Positions 8,340 to 15,864 of a stretch of DNA of 64,000 nucleotides are shown piece by piece (positions within the stretch are counted from its first letter, which is position 1; the number at the start of each line of letters is the position of its first letter). The stretch lies in NCBI RefSeq assembly GCF_014204795.1, contig NZ_JACHMB010000001.1, positions 5,778,501 to 5,842,500 of the forward strand. The letters run 5' to 3'. The notes under the pieces are model-generated. The model was given only the letters and a program-made list of their open reading frames with translations, did not search any database and had not been told where the DNA came from. The stretch comes from Nonomuraea jabiensis. Its GTDB lineage: Bacteria > Actinomycetota > Actinomycetes > Streptosporangiales > Streptosporangiaceae. Made by a program: the position numbers and the translations under genes.

Positions 8340-8532
8340 TGATGTACACCTCCTGGCACCAGGTGCATTCCAAGGCGCTCTCGCGGCCTCGGTCGGTGGT
8401 GATGATGATTTCGACGAAGGTGTCATTGCTGCACTCGACGCAGCACAGGGCGAGCACCTCCAGGTCATGGGGTGGCTGGTCGGGCCAGGGCACCTCACTC
8501 AGGGCCGGGACCATGTCGTGGTCGTGGGGCAT
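8329..8532 (-). CDS. small acidic zinc-ribbon-like protein, 67 aa
   Basis: The product starts MPHDHDMVPALSEVPWPD. It contains LCCVECSNDTFVEII and LECTWCQEVYI, two CxxC knuckles that would form one zinc ribbon. It begins 13 bases after the ATPase gene ends and overlaps the next gene by 11 bases. Its size and Cys spacing support coding, as does its position in an unbroken gene string. Function unknown. Confidence 0.6.
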   Translation of the reverse strand: MPHDHDMVPALSEVPWPDQPPHDLEVLALCCVECSNDTFVEIIITTDRGRESALECTWCQEVYINDR

Positions 8533-8545
8533 GGTGGTTCTCCGT

Positions 8546-9406
8546 TCAGGCAGCCAGGGGCACGGGGGCTGGATCGCCGTTGCGGCGGATCCAGGTGACG
8601 TAGTCGACGAGCTGGTGGATCTGCTCGTCGGTGAGGTAGGCGGCTTTGACCAGATGGGGGATGCCGCCTTCGGCGATGAGGTAGAAGACGCCAGGTGTGC
8701 TCGGGCTGATGGCTTGGGCGTTGAATCCGGCCGAGGCCCAGCCGTGGCCGAGGATGATGTCGGAACTGTTGGGGGTGGTGCAGCGGAAGGCTGCTCGGTA
8801 GCCGAACAGGTCGCGTAGCGAGGTGGGGATGATGTCCACGCTGGGGCGTTGGGTGGCGGCGATGACCGGCATGGCGCAGGCACGGCCTCGTGCGACCAGG
8901 TCGCGGACGAGGGCGATGAACTCTTTCTGCTGCTCAGGTGTGCCGGTGGTGGCGGTGTAGTAGGCGAGTTCGTCGATGAAGACGCCGATGACTTTGATGA
9001 GGTCGCTCGGCAAGAACTTGCGGCGGCCATGCGCGACCAGCCAGGAGTAGCGTCGGTCCATCACCTTTTGCAGGCGTCGCAGGACGCGAAGGCCCTTGTC
9101 GATGTCGGGGCCGACGAACACGCCGCCGGCTGCTTCGGCGGCTTCCATCCACATCCCCAGTTCGACCCACTTGGGGTCCAGCAGGACCGGGGTGAAGTCG
9201 TGGCACATGAAGGCGTGCCCGACGAGGTTTTGGATCAGTACGGACTTGCCGCCGCCGGGTTCTCCGGCGTCCAGCAGGTTGTGGTACACCAGGTCGAGGT
9301 AGACCGGGTTGCCGAATTCGTCGATCCCGATGAACACCGGGTCGAACATGGACATGGTCGGCGCTACCGGGATCGTGACCGGGAGTTCGGGAAGAGCCGC
9401 GCGCAT
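8546..9406 (-). CDS. FtsK/TraB-like DNA translocase ATPase of the element
   Basis: The 286-residue P-loop ATPase has Walker A GEPGGGKS (about residue 50) and Walker B VIGVFIDELAYY. A later VIAATQRPSVDIIPTSLRDLF segment is typical of the FtsK/SpoIIIE/HerA clan. In AICEs one such protein pumps double-stranded DNA into the recipient. This copy has no membrane segments and is shorter than full TraB proteins (usually over 400). Its membrane part may be the separately encoded protein just upstream at 9494-10438. No gamma winged-helix domain is obvious at its end. Function is firm at clan level. Confidence 0.88.
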   Translation of the reverse strand: MRAALPELPVTIPVAPTMSMFDPVFIGIDEFGNPVYLDLVYHNLLDAGEPGGGKSVLIQNLVGHAFMCHDFTPVLLDPKWVELGMWMEAAEAAGGVFVGPDIDKGLRVLRRLQKVMDRRYSWLVAHGRRKFLPSDLIKVIGVFIDELAYYTATTGTPEQQKEFIALVRDLVARGRACAMPVIAATQRPSVDIIPTSLRDLFGYRAAFRCTTPNSSDIILGHGWASAGFNAQAISPSTPGVFYLIAEGGIPHLVKAAYLTDEQIHQLVDYVTWIRRNGDPAPVPLAA

Positions 9407-9493
9407 GGCAGCGTCACCTCTTACGTGTCTGAAGGCGTGTGAGAGGTGCTACCGGGAGGGGCAAACGAGGTTCTCCCGGTAGCGGACGACGCG

Positions 9494-10438
9494 TCAGATC
9501 CAGTCGAGGTCGGAGTTGTCCGTGGCCGTCTTGGCGGGGGCGCCGGTGACGGCCGGGGGTCGGCCGTTCTTCTTGGCCGGACGCTCGGTGGGGTCGGTGT
9601 CGTCGATGTCCGGCACGTCAGCGAGATCGAGCTGCGCCGGAACGGTTGCGACCGGCCGGGGGATGGCCGGGACATCGGTCGGCAGGTCCTCGGTGAGGGG
9701 GGAGCCAACCAGGCCGCCGAGGACATCACGGCGTTTAATGTCCAGGTAGATGGCGGCGGAGTTGGAGGAACGAGCCTTGGTCACGGTGACCGAGGCGGCC
9801 CAGCAGGCGACGGCGATCTTGTCGAGTTGGGATTCGATCTGTTCCAGGGATAGGCCCGGGCGCAGCCAGACCCAGACGCGTTCCCCGACCGGGATGGGCT
9901 TGGCCACGCCGATGAAGGGCAGATGGCCGTGCCGGTCGGCGGGGAGGAAGGTGTTGAAGCAGGTACGCAGGCGATGCCGGACGATAAGGCACCACAGCAG
10001 CGCCAGCATGTAACGACGCACGACCGGCACGAGGCCGATAGAGGCGATCGTGCTGGCGTAGATGACGCCTGTGATGATCGGGTTGATCTGGTCTTGGAGG
10101 TACACCCAGCCGCCGATCAGCAGCATGGCGAGGGTGATTTCCGGCAGCCACCACCAGATGGCACGCAGGACGGGCCAGATGGCGATGATGCAGGCAACCA
10201 GGCCGCCGACGATGGTGCCGGCTATCAGGCCGAGCGGCACGGCGGCGAGTGGGTGCAGGTATTGGGTGGCGATGACGGCGGTGAAGGGGCCGACGATGGC
10301 CATCACGACGTAGAAAGTGATCTTTGCGGTGCGCAGGTAGCTGTACTGCACGTTGGTTTGGATCACCGTGACGGCGTTACCGCGACGGCCGATGCCACCT
10401 CTGTTGTTGTGGTGCGTGCCGAAGGTACGCTTGGACAT
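9494..10438 (-). CDS. multi-spanning membrane protein, probable partner of the translocase
   Basis: From the ATG at 10438 this gives 314 residues. A short basic N-terminus is followed by four or more membrane helices between about residues 38 and 170 (ITFYVVMAIVGPFTAVIATQ, LGLIAGTIVGGLVACIIAIW, EITLAMLLIGGWVYLQ, VIYASTIASIGLVPVV). A soluble domain and a disordered acidic C-terminus ending NSDLDWI complete it. Full-length TraB/FtsK proteins have their membrane helices at the N-terminus of the ATPase. Here the two halves appear as adjacent genes, 87 bp apart. I infer that they form one complex. Confidence 0.7.
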   Translation of the reverse strand: MSKRTFGTHHNNRGGIGRRGNAVTVIQTNVQYSYLRTAKITFYVVMAIVGPFTAVIATQYLHPLAAVPLGLIAGTIVGGLVACIIAIWPVLRAIWWWLPEITLAMLLIGGWVYLQDQINPIITGVIYASTIASIGLVPVVRRYMLALLWCLIVRHRLRTCFNTFLPADRHGHLPFIGVAKPIPVGERVWVWLRPGLSLEQIESQLDKIAVACWAASVTVTKARSSNSAAIYLDIKRRDVLGGLVGSPLTEDLPTDVPAIPRPVATVPAQLDLADVPDIDDTDPTERPAKKNGRPPAVTGAPAKTATDNSDLDWI

Positions 10439-10546
10439 GGCTCTCCTCCTGTCGAGGGTGGGGAATTGAGGCGGGACCGTGGCGTGTGGCAACAGGCACG
10501 GTCCCGTCCATGTCTTCAGGAGAGGCTGATCAGCCCTCCAAAGTAA

Positions 10547-10867
10547 TCAGTGCAGGTCCTCTTGCGGGTTGGCGAAGCGGCACGTAACCGCCTCGGGCGG
10601 ACCCTCGCATACGACTGCAGATGGATCCTTGCGGGGCTCCTTCTTCTTTTTCGCGGGCTTATCGCTGCCGCGATGCACGGAAGGTGCCGGGTCCGCCGGG
10701 GCGGACGTGGTGTTGAGGGACTTCAGCTTGTCGCTGATCCGATCGCCGAGGTCGTTCATCTCACCGCTGTTCATGGCTCCGAACGCGAACGCGATTGCGA
10801 CGATGACGATGAGAAGCTGGATACCCAGGCCGACGTTCTGAGTCGTGGAGACCTTGTCTCTGGCCAT
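10547..10867 (-). CDS. small single-pass membrane protein, 106 aa
   Basis: Starts MARDKVSTTQNVGLGIQLLIVIVAIAFAFGAMNSG: one N-terminal membrane helix, then a Lys/Glu/Pro-rich tail with a KKKKEPRKDP cluster. Two cysteines near the end (VVCEGPPEAVTCRF) could form a disulfide if the tail is outside. The start overlaps the upstream stop (TGATG). It belongs to the transfer operon of the element; role unknown. Confidence 0.65.
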   Translation of the reverse strand: MARDKVSTTQNVGLGIQLLIVIVAIAFAFGAMNSGEMNDLGDRISDKLKSLNTTSAPADPAPSVHRGSDKPAKKKKEPRKDPSAVVCEGPPEAVTCRFANPQEDLH

Positions 10868-11094
10868 CACACAGACACCCCCAGGGCGTCGGGTTCGAGG
10901 CTGAAGTACAGGATGCTCAGCTGCTGTACGCCGAGCTCGCGCTTGATGCGGTTTTCGACGATGTGGGTGTAAACAGCCAAGCGGCTGGTTCCCGGCTTTG
11001 CGTCGAAGGTGCCGGCGACAGTGGCTTGCGCACTGCCGATGAGCACGGTCATGAGGTACATGTACCGCGTGGTGGTTTGCGTGTTGGCGTTCAT
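10867..11094 (-). CDS. hypothetical element protein, 75 aa
   Basis: The 75-residue product begins MNANTQTTTRYMYLMTVLIGSAQATVAGTFDAK and continues with a mixed alpha/beta pattern (SRLAVYTHIVENRIKRELG). Overlaps of one base downstream and four bases upstream place it in a coupled gene row. No family is recognised. It resembles small conserved proteins in front of TraB-type genes in actinomycete elements only by position. Confidence 0.6.
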   Translation of the reverse strand: MNANTQTTTRYMYLMTVLIGSAQATVAGTFDAKPGTSRLAVYTHIVENRIKRELGVQQLSILYFSLEPDALGVSV

Positions 11095-11243
11095 GCAGTC
11101 TCCGTTTCAACGGGCGCTGACTGCTGATCCGGGTCCGGAACCGGCCTGGATGTGAACATCAGCGCCGATCCCGAATCTCCGGTTGGTTGCCTGGAGATGT
11201 GGCAACGAATCTCCAGGTGATCTCGTTGTGCGATCTTCGACAA
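11091..11243 (-). CDS. possible 50-aa protein with TTG start
   Basis: An open frame ends at 11091, overlapping the next ATG as ATGA, the same coupling seen throughout this operon. It can start at a TTG at 11243 to give MSKIAQRDHLEIRCHISRQP and 30 further residues. No strong ribosome site is visible, and the length gives little coding evidence. The operon pattern is the main support. Confidence 0.35.
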   Translation of the reverse strand: MSKIAQRDHLEIRCHISRQPTGDSGSALMFTSRPVPDPDQQSAPVETETA

Positions 11244-11271
11244 TTCGACCGACGAAGATCGGGAACGCGGT

Positions 11272-11589
11272 CTACTTACTGGCGGGAGCGCCAGCGGGCT
11301 TGATGTCAGCCGCGCGGAAGGCCACGCCGTTGCGACCGTTGGTCGCCCAAGGCAGTGCCTCCAGCTTGAACAGGGCGACCTGAGAACCAACGGTCACCGT
11401 AGGCCTTTCACCGGCCGTGGTGATGTTGATCATCTCGCCGCCCGTCTCGTCCAGCGCCATGACCTGCGTGACCCACATCGGTCGGCCGGTCTCCCGCTCG
11501 GACTTCTGACGCCCGTTCTGGTCGGACTTCTCGACCGCTTCCTTCGTCACCATGAACGACTTGCCGGTGACGTCGATGAAGAGCTTCAC
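11272..11589 (-). CDS. conserved element protein, 105 aa, GTG start
   Basis: A strong ribosome site (GGAGGTG) lies a few bases before the GTG at 11589, which decides the start. The product is (M)KLFIDVTGKSFMVTKEAVEKSDQ and continues with QVMALDETGGEMINITTAG. It looks like a small beta-barrel with a basic middle loop, reminiscent of OB-type single-strand-DNA or accessory proteins of AICEs. No exact family is recognised. As first gene of the leftward operon it is likely the most strongly expressed. Confidence 0.65.
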   Translation of the reverse strand: MKLFIDVTGKSFMVTKEAVEKSDQNGRQKSERETGRPMWVTQVMALDETGGEMINITTAGERPTVTVGSQVALFKLEALPWATNGRNGVAFRAADIKPAGAPASK

Positions 11590-11698
11590 AGAGCTCACCT
11601 CCGAATCGAGGGCCGCACCCCTGTGGTGCGAACTCCCTGTGAGCTCCATGAAACTGTCATCACGTGGCATTACGGCAGCCGACAAAACTCAACATGAC

Positions 11699-11715
11699 TT
11701 AACGAAGCTTGTTAA
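11699..11715. promoter_or_regulatory. inverted repeat between divergent operons of the element
   Basis: TTAAC-N7-GTTAA at 11699-11715 lies in the 208-bp gap between the leftward transfer/replication operon and the rightward regulator gene. A TTGACA hexamer follows at 11765-11770. The location suits an operator for the XRE regulator. Binding is inferred only. Confidence 0.4.
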
Positions 11716-11797
11716 CCCTGCGCGAGCAGCACGTTCATAGGGCATCATAGGTTTGCTAAGGGGTTGACAACCGTAGGCCGGGCCATTGCGAGGTGCG

Positions 11798-12991
11798 ATG
11801 GATATTCCAAACTTGCTCAAGCAAGCCCGGAAGCGGCATGGCTGGTCCCAGGAGCAAGCCATCGTCCGTTTCGAACAGATTGGCCGCGCACTAGAGATCG
11901 ACATTCCCTCTCGGTCCAGCTTGCGCACTCTGTTCTCCATGTTTGAGAACAACCGTCGAGAAGTTCCCGAGACTTACCGACGGATATTTTGCGAGCTATA
12001 CCGAGCCTCCGACACCGACCTCGGACTTGACACAAGGTCCGGGATCATCATGGCAACGCCGCCCACACTGCCTCAAGCTCTACCGGGTGCCCCTTCACCC
12101 GAGGTGATCACCTATCTTGCGAACGTGCTGGCTGAGCACACGCGGGCCGACACTCTTCTTGGCCCGCTCTACCTGGTACCAGCCGTACAAGCCCAACTTC
12201 CGCTAATAGATCGACTTGTGCAGTCAACCCGTGGAACCGACCGCCGCCAGATGCTCGAAGTTGCTGCGCGGTTCGCCGAGTTTTGTGGCTGGCTCTACCA
12301 AGACTCTGGTGACCCGGAATGCGCGATGCATTGGACCAACCGGGCACTCGACTACGCTCAAGAATTGGCAGACCCTCAGGGCGTGGCCTACATCCTCATG
12401 CGAAAGAGCAACATCGCCACCGAGGCCGGGCAACCCGGACAAGGTCTAGGCCTAGCCAACGCCGCACTCAATGCCGCACCGAACCTCACTCCACGACTTC
12501 GTGCCGTCTCTCTCCGGCAACTCGCCAACGCACACGCTCTTCTCGCCGAACCCCGCGAGTTCGAGTCCGCCATAGATCAAGCCATTCAGTACGCCACTGA
12601 CGGTATGACCCAGCTCGCAACAGACAAGGCGCGCTACTGCACGCCCTCGTACGTCGAGATGGAAGCCGGCATGTCCTGGGTACTTCTCGGCAAGCCAAGC
12701 GCCGCCGTGTCCGTCTTCGAACACAGCCTCACACAGTGGCCTGAAGCCGCTCAGACCCGTGACAAGGGTCTCTGTCTAGCTAGGTTGGCCACCGCAGCCG
12801 CAGCCCAAGGCGAGATCGAGCGCGCCCTTCAGGCCGGCACCGAGGCCTTGACCATCGCCCAGAAGACCGGTTCAGCTCGAATCCGAGCACAGTTGGCAGC
12901 TCTTCGCGATCGCTTGACACCTGTCGCCCAGCTGCCTTCCGTGCAAGACTTGTGGAAACAGTTAGCCCAGGTCACGCATCACGCCGCATAA
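11798..12991 (+). CDS. XRE-family regulator with TPR domain
   Basis: From the ATG at 11798, with GAGGTG just upstream, the protein has 397 residues. The N-terminal helix-turn-helix is MDIPNLLKQARKRHGWSQEQAIVRFEQIGR; the long remainder is helical TPR repeats (for example ALDYAQELADPQGVAYILMRKS). This layout is that of ligand- or peptide-responsive XRE-TPR regulators common in actinomycetes and their elements. It is transcribed divergently from the element's backbone operon and 28 bp before a creatininase-family gene. It probably controls excision and transfer, or the adjacent enzyme. The architecture is firm; the ligand is unknown. Confidence 0.82.
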   Translation: MDIPNLLKQARKRHGWSQEQAIVRFEQIGRALEIDIPSRSSLRTLFSMFENNRREVPETYRRIFCELYRASDTDLGLDTRSGIIMATPPTLPQALPGAPSPEVITYLANVLAEHTRADTLLGPLYLVPAVQAQLPLIDRLVQSTRGTDRRQMLEVAARFAEFCGWLYQDSGDPECAMHWTNRALDYAQELADPQGVAYILMRKSNIATEAGQPGQGLGLANAALNAAPNLTPRLRAVSLRQLANAHALLAEPREFESAIDQAIQYATDGMTQLATDKARYCTPSYVEMEAGMSWVLLGKPSAAVSVFEHSLTQWPEAAQTRDKGLCLARLATAAAAQGEIERALQAGTEALTIAQKTGSARIRAQLAALRDRLTPVAQLPSVQDLWKQLAQVTHHAA

Positions 12992-13019
12992 GCAACACGC
13001 TTCGCTGCAAGGAGACATC

Positions 13020-13736
13020 GTGAATCATTTGCTGCCAACTCAAACAACCAAGGATGAACATGCGCGAGACGCGCACGTCGCCATCCTGCCGATTGGCAGC
13101 TTTGAACAACATGGTCCGTATCTGCCGCTAAGCACTGATGCGGCCATCGCGTCGATCATCGCTCGCGAAATCGCGCAGCTCTACCCGGTACGCCATTTGC
13201 CACCAATCACCATCTCCTGTTCCCATGAACACAAAGCTTGGCCCGGAACAGTGAGTATCTCAGCGAGGACGCTCTTCGCTCTCATCGCAGACATCCAGGC
13301 TTCTCTACGAGCATCTGGCATCGACAAGCTAGTGTTGATTAACGCCCATGGTGGTAATTACGTGCTCTCCAACGTCGTGCAGGAAGCCACCGTCACCGAA
13401 CGATGCATGGCACTCTTTCCAACCAATGCCGACTGGAAAGCAGCACGCGCTAAGGCCGAAATGGAAACCACCAGCCACGAGGACATGCACGCTGGCGAAC
13501 TCGAAGTTTCCATCCTCTTGGCGACTAACCCCGAGTTGGTGCGAGACGGCTACGACACTGTCGATCACATAGCCGACGATCGCAACGATCTTCTTACCGT
13601 CGGCATGGAGGCATACACCAAAACAGGTGTCATCGGTCGGCCCTCACTGGCCACCGCCGACAAAGGCCGAACCGTCCTTGACCACCTCGGCAAGGCATTT
13701 CGTTCCTGCCTCCGAAGCATCGATGTAGTCGTGTGA
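13020..13736 (+). CDS. creatininase-family amidohydrolase
   Basis: The 238-residue protein starts at a GTG with AAGGAG nearby. It has the creatininase fold signature: VAILPIGSFEQHGPYLPLSTDAAIA, where E, H and D are metal ligands. It then has SCSHEHKAWPGTVSISA, KLVLINAHGGN, and a late MHAGELEVS with the last Glu ligand. Enzymes of this fold open cyclic or linear amides (creatinine, or the tailed peptide in the MftE case). It follows the XRE-TPR gene by 28 bp, so the two are likely co-transcribed. A hairpin follows 30 bp after its stop. The substrate cannot be read from the sequence. Confidence 0.85.
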   Translation: MNHLLPTQTTKDEHARDAHVAILPIGSFEQHGPYLPLSTDAAIASIIAREIAQLYPVRHLPPITISCSHEHKAWPGTVSISARTLFALIADIQASLRASGIDKLVLINAHGGNYVLSNVVQEATVTERCMALFPTNADWKAARAKAEMETTSHEDMHAGELEVSILLATNPELVRDGYDTVDHIADDRNDLLTVGMEAYTKTGVIGRPSLATADKGRTVLDHLGKAFRSCLRSIDVVV

Positions 13737-13765
13737 CGTGTGAGAACTTTCTCTACAAACTTAAA

Positions 13766-13785
13766 GCGGCCCGAAAGCGGGCCGC
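13766..13785. terminator. 8-bp GC hairpin after the creatininase gene
   Basis: GCGGCCCG and CGGGCCGC form a perfect stem around an AAAG loop. It lies 30 bp beyond the stop codon. There is no T-run, which is common in this group. Confidence 0.6.
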
Positions 13786-13811
13786 TCGGGCGGCCGACCT
13801 GGGGGAAAGCA

Positions 13812-13844
13812 TGAGGTGCTGGGACTTGGGGTCCCAGCACCTCA
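13812..13844. repeat. perfect 14-bp inverted repeat with 5-base loop
   Basis: TGAGGTGCTGGGAC at 13812-13825 is mirrored exactly at 13831-13844 around TTGGG. It is the longest perfect hairpin seen in the window. It may be a second terminator or a cruciform nick/transfer site of the element. Confidence 0.65.
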
Positions 13845-14089
13845 GCCGCGTCACCGCGCCCCCGCGTCGGCTCGCCCGACAACCAAGCAGATCGGGCCGC
13901 AAGAGATTCAGAAGGCCGCGAAGCTGAGAAGAGGGCGCACTATTCGGGTCACGGGGCCGAGCTCGCTAAGCGCACGCGTGCCCAGGCGCCGGCGGGGCCT
14001 TACCGCATGCCTCCGGCGGGGGCGCTCCGGCTCCGGGCAGCTGGTGGAACCTGCCCGCCTGCCGCCGTCCCAGAGCAAGCCCTAGCAGA

Positions 14090-14162
14090 CCAGCCGCGGG
14101 GCCGCCTCCGCTCCATCACGACGCTGACATCGGGCGCGCGGCCGGGGCAGCCCCGCGGCTGG
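14090..14162. repeat. 13-bp inverted repeat spaced by 47 bp
   Basis: CCAGCCGCGGGGC (14090-14102) and GCCCCGCGGCTGG (14150-14162) are exact reverse complements. The spacing is too wide for a plain terminator. The site lies next to the convergent lower-GC cargo gene. Confidence 0.55.
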
Positions 14163-14243
14163 CCCGCTACCCGTGGGGTGGGACGACAGCAGACGGGCAG
14201 GCGCTGTCGCGGATGAGCTCGACGCCCAGCATCCCAGTCAACA

Positions 14244-15296
14244 TCAAGCACCGCCGTTGGTAGTCAATGCGATGATCGTGATGACGACAGCGGCAGCTAG
14301 CGCAAGGCCGGTAAAGAAGCCGCGCTTTATCCATATCCATCCCGCAGGCGACGGTGGCCACTGCGTATGGCTCTGAACCTCGTCGGCCTGGATCGCACGC
14401 AGCTCTTGGAGCTCCTGGACGACCTCCTCGATACGTACTGTCGCCTTATTCAACGCGAATGACCCAGAGTCAGCATATCCCGAGTTTTGGGACGAGAAGG
14501 AGGCATTGTTTGAGCTTTCAACAAAGCTTTCCAGGAGATGCCAGGGAATCTCATTAGCTGCGGAGCGGAACATGTAAATGCGATCGCCCAAGCCCTCCAG
14601 CTGTCTTGTTGCATCCAACAGAAGTGAAGTATTGTCTTCCAAATTCCCGAGTTTTTGGGATGCGCTGTAAAGAAGAGAAGTATTGTCCTGAAGATGCGAC
14701 AAGCGACGGGCGGCTTCGTAGAGAAGATGGGTATTGTCTTCGAGATGACGCAATCTAGAAGCGGCCTCATAGAGCAACTGAGCACTGTCATACGGTCGAT
14801 CGAAAGCTTCGAGCATCAGAGACCGGAGAGTCTCTACCGTTTCCTTGCTGCTGGACTTCAGATCGTTTACAGCCCCGAGAAGGTCATGTTTAGTTGTTGT
14901 GATGGCTGTCAGCATTAGATCTTTTAGTCTGTCTTCAGTAAGCCCCGAGATCCTATTTAGTGCGGACGCGGCGTCTCCCTCGTGCGCCTTCTTCCATTCA
15001 TGAAGAAGTTCTTTTGGAAACTTCTTCTCATTATCTTTGTTGTCGATTTGAACATGATGACCTTCGCACAGCAGGAGCATGTTACCGAAACTTGTGCGAA
15101 TCTCTTTCGGCATCGTCGGGTCATGTCGTGGACCGCCTGGTTCTCCACATATATGTGCGATCTTCCCGTATACATACGGGTTCCCGTCTTCGAGCATTTG
15201 AACTACTGGTCGAGGACACTCCGGGGCATAGCACTCCCCTCGACTGAGGAGGAAGAGAGCCTTCTGGACAGCAGCAGGAATGTGATCTTTGCTCAT
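14244..15296 (-). CDS. HNH-like nuclease with 17-residue repeats and C-terminal membrane anchor
   Basis: From the ATG at 15296 (GGAG nearby) the protein has 350 residues. Residues 20-82 hold a Cys/His set: C22, C27, H48, C50, then NMLLLCEGHHVQIDN with C77, H80 and H81. This resembles an HNH endonuclease or its zinc shell. A helical segment follows. Residues 173-240 are four tandem 17-residue repeats of the form LLYEAARRLSHLQDNTx. A linker leads to one membrane helix at about 326-344. GC is clearly lower than its neighbours, so it is likely acquired cargo. A membrane-tethered nuclease in a mobile element suggests anti-phage or anti-plasmid defence. That role is inferred. Confidence 0.7.
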   Translation of the reverse strand: MSKDHIPAAVQKALFLLSRGECYAPECPRPVVQMLEDGNPYVYGKIAHICGEPGGPRHDPTMPKEIRTSFGNMLLLCEGHHVQIDNKDNEKKFPKELLHEWKKAHEGDAASALNRISGLTEDRLKDLMLTAITTTKHDLLGAVNDLKSSSKETVETLRSLMLEAFDRPYDSAQLLYEAASRLRHLEDNTHLLYEAARRLSHLQDNTSLLYSASQKLGNLEDNTSLLLDATRQLEGLGDRIYMFRSAANEIPWHLLESFVESSNNASFSSQNSGYADSGSFALNKATVRIEEVVQELQELRAIQADEVQSHTQWPPSPAGWIWIKRGFFTGLALAAAVVITIIALTTNGGA

Positions 15297-15734
15297 GTTT
15301 GCTCCGGCTGGGAGGACGACAACGAAGCGGGGAAGAGCGGTTGAAGGCCATCGTAGAGACGCAGCCCGACAGTTTCTGTCCAGACCGTCGCGCAACACTC
15401 CAGCTGGGGAAGAAAGATCGAGCGATCGAGTGACAAACTGAGTGACATCGAGGATGCCCCTTGTCGCACAACCATGCACCTCAGTGCATGCCGAGCCCTG
15501 AGCTGAGCAGCAAAAACCGCAGTTCCTATGATCGAATAGCTACTCTTACAAGCGAAGGGTCACGAGGTGGCCCAACCAGCGCATGTCAGCTTTCGACACG
15601 TGATTGGCTGACGGGGCGAAGGGGAGCCAAGTGGGGAGCCACGCCAGGTGAACGAGTCTGAACCGGACGGAACTCAGTAGACCGACCAACGGCGTCTCTG
15701 AACCCCTATGGACTGATCAGAACGGCAAGAGCCT
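15297..15734. other. gene-free right end of the element
   Basis: This 438-bp stretch between the HNH gene and attR has lower GC at its left end and only short, unconvincing open frames. It presumably carries the HNH promoter. I see no further structure that I can name. Confidence 0.5.
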
Positions 15735-15758
15735 GGTTCGAGTCCTATCGCGGGAGCT
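15735..15758 (+). repeat. attR core, 24 bp
   Basis: Exact copy of 2847-2870 (tRNA-Asn T-arm and 3' acceptor strand plus GCT). It is only the tRNA's tail and not a second tRNA gene. It marks the chromosomal junction of the element. Confidence 0.9.
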
Positions 15759-15770
15759 TCGGTAGAGCTC

Positions 15771-15803
15771 AGGCCCCCTTCCTGGATCAAGGACAGGGGG
15801 CCT
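15771..15803. terminator. hairpin terminator beyond attR
   Basis: AGGCCCCCT at 15771-15779 pairs with AGGGGGCCT at 15795-15803 around a 15-base loop. It probably terminated the tRNA-Asn transcript before the element inserted. An unrelated hairpin inside the element now does this at 2895-2931. Confidence 0.65.
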
Positions 15804-15864
15804 GCGCCGTTCCAGGAGCCGTGCCGAAAGCTCCCTTCCCGGGGGCCTTTGGCGTTTGCGGTGG

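Larger units (their letters stand above)
13737..14243. other. 507-bp gene-free region with strong inverted repeats
   Basis: No convincing gene was found in this GC-rich gap between the creatininase gene and the convergent HNH gene. It holds two perfect hairpins and a longer-range 13-bp inverted repeat. Small open frames here have no ribosome sites or protein-like character. It could include terminators and perhaps an origin or transfer site of the element. Confidence 0.5.
2847..15758. mobile_element. AICE-type integrative element in tRNA-Asn
   Basis: Perfect 24-bp direct repeats of the tRNA-Asn 3' end bound a 12.9-kb segment. In order it contains integrase, Xis, RepSA-like initiator, small accessory proteins, an FtsK/TraB-like DNA translocase, a regulator and cargo. 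This is the gene set of actinomycete integrative and conjugative elements of the pSAM2 type, which transfer double-stranded DNA using one FtsK-like protein. Nearly all backbone genes run leftward toward the integrase. The regulator and creatininase genes run rightward. The right third (14244-15296) has visibly lower GC, consistent with acquired cargo. Boundaries and type are well supported; present mobility is not shown. Confidence 0.88.

Noticed and set aside
15461..15661. 66-residue open frame near attR
   Set aside because: No homologous character, crosses the end of the lower-GC segment and lacks a ribosome site.
15735..15758. Second tRNA-Asn gene
   Set aside because: Only the last 24 bases are present; no anticodon or D-arm. 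It is the attR site.
2847..15758. Prophage
   Set aside because: No capsid, tail, portal or lysis genes. RepSA-like initiator and FtsK-like translocase indicate an AICE.
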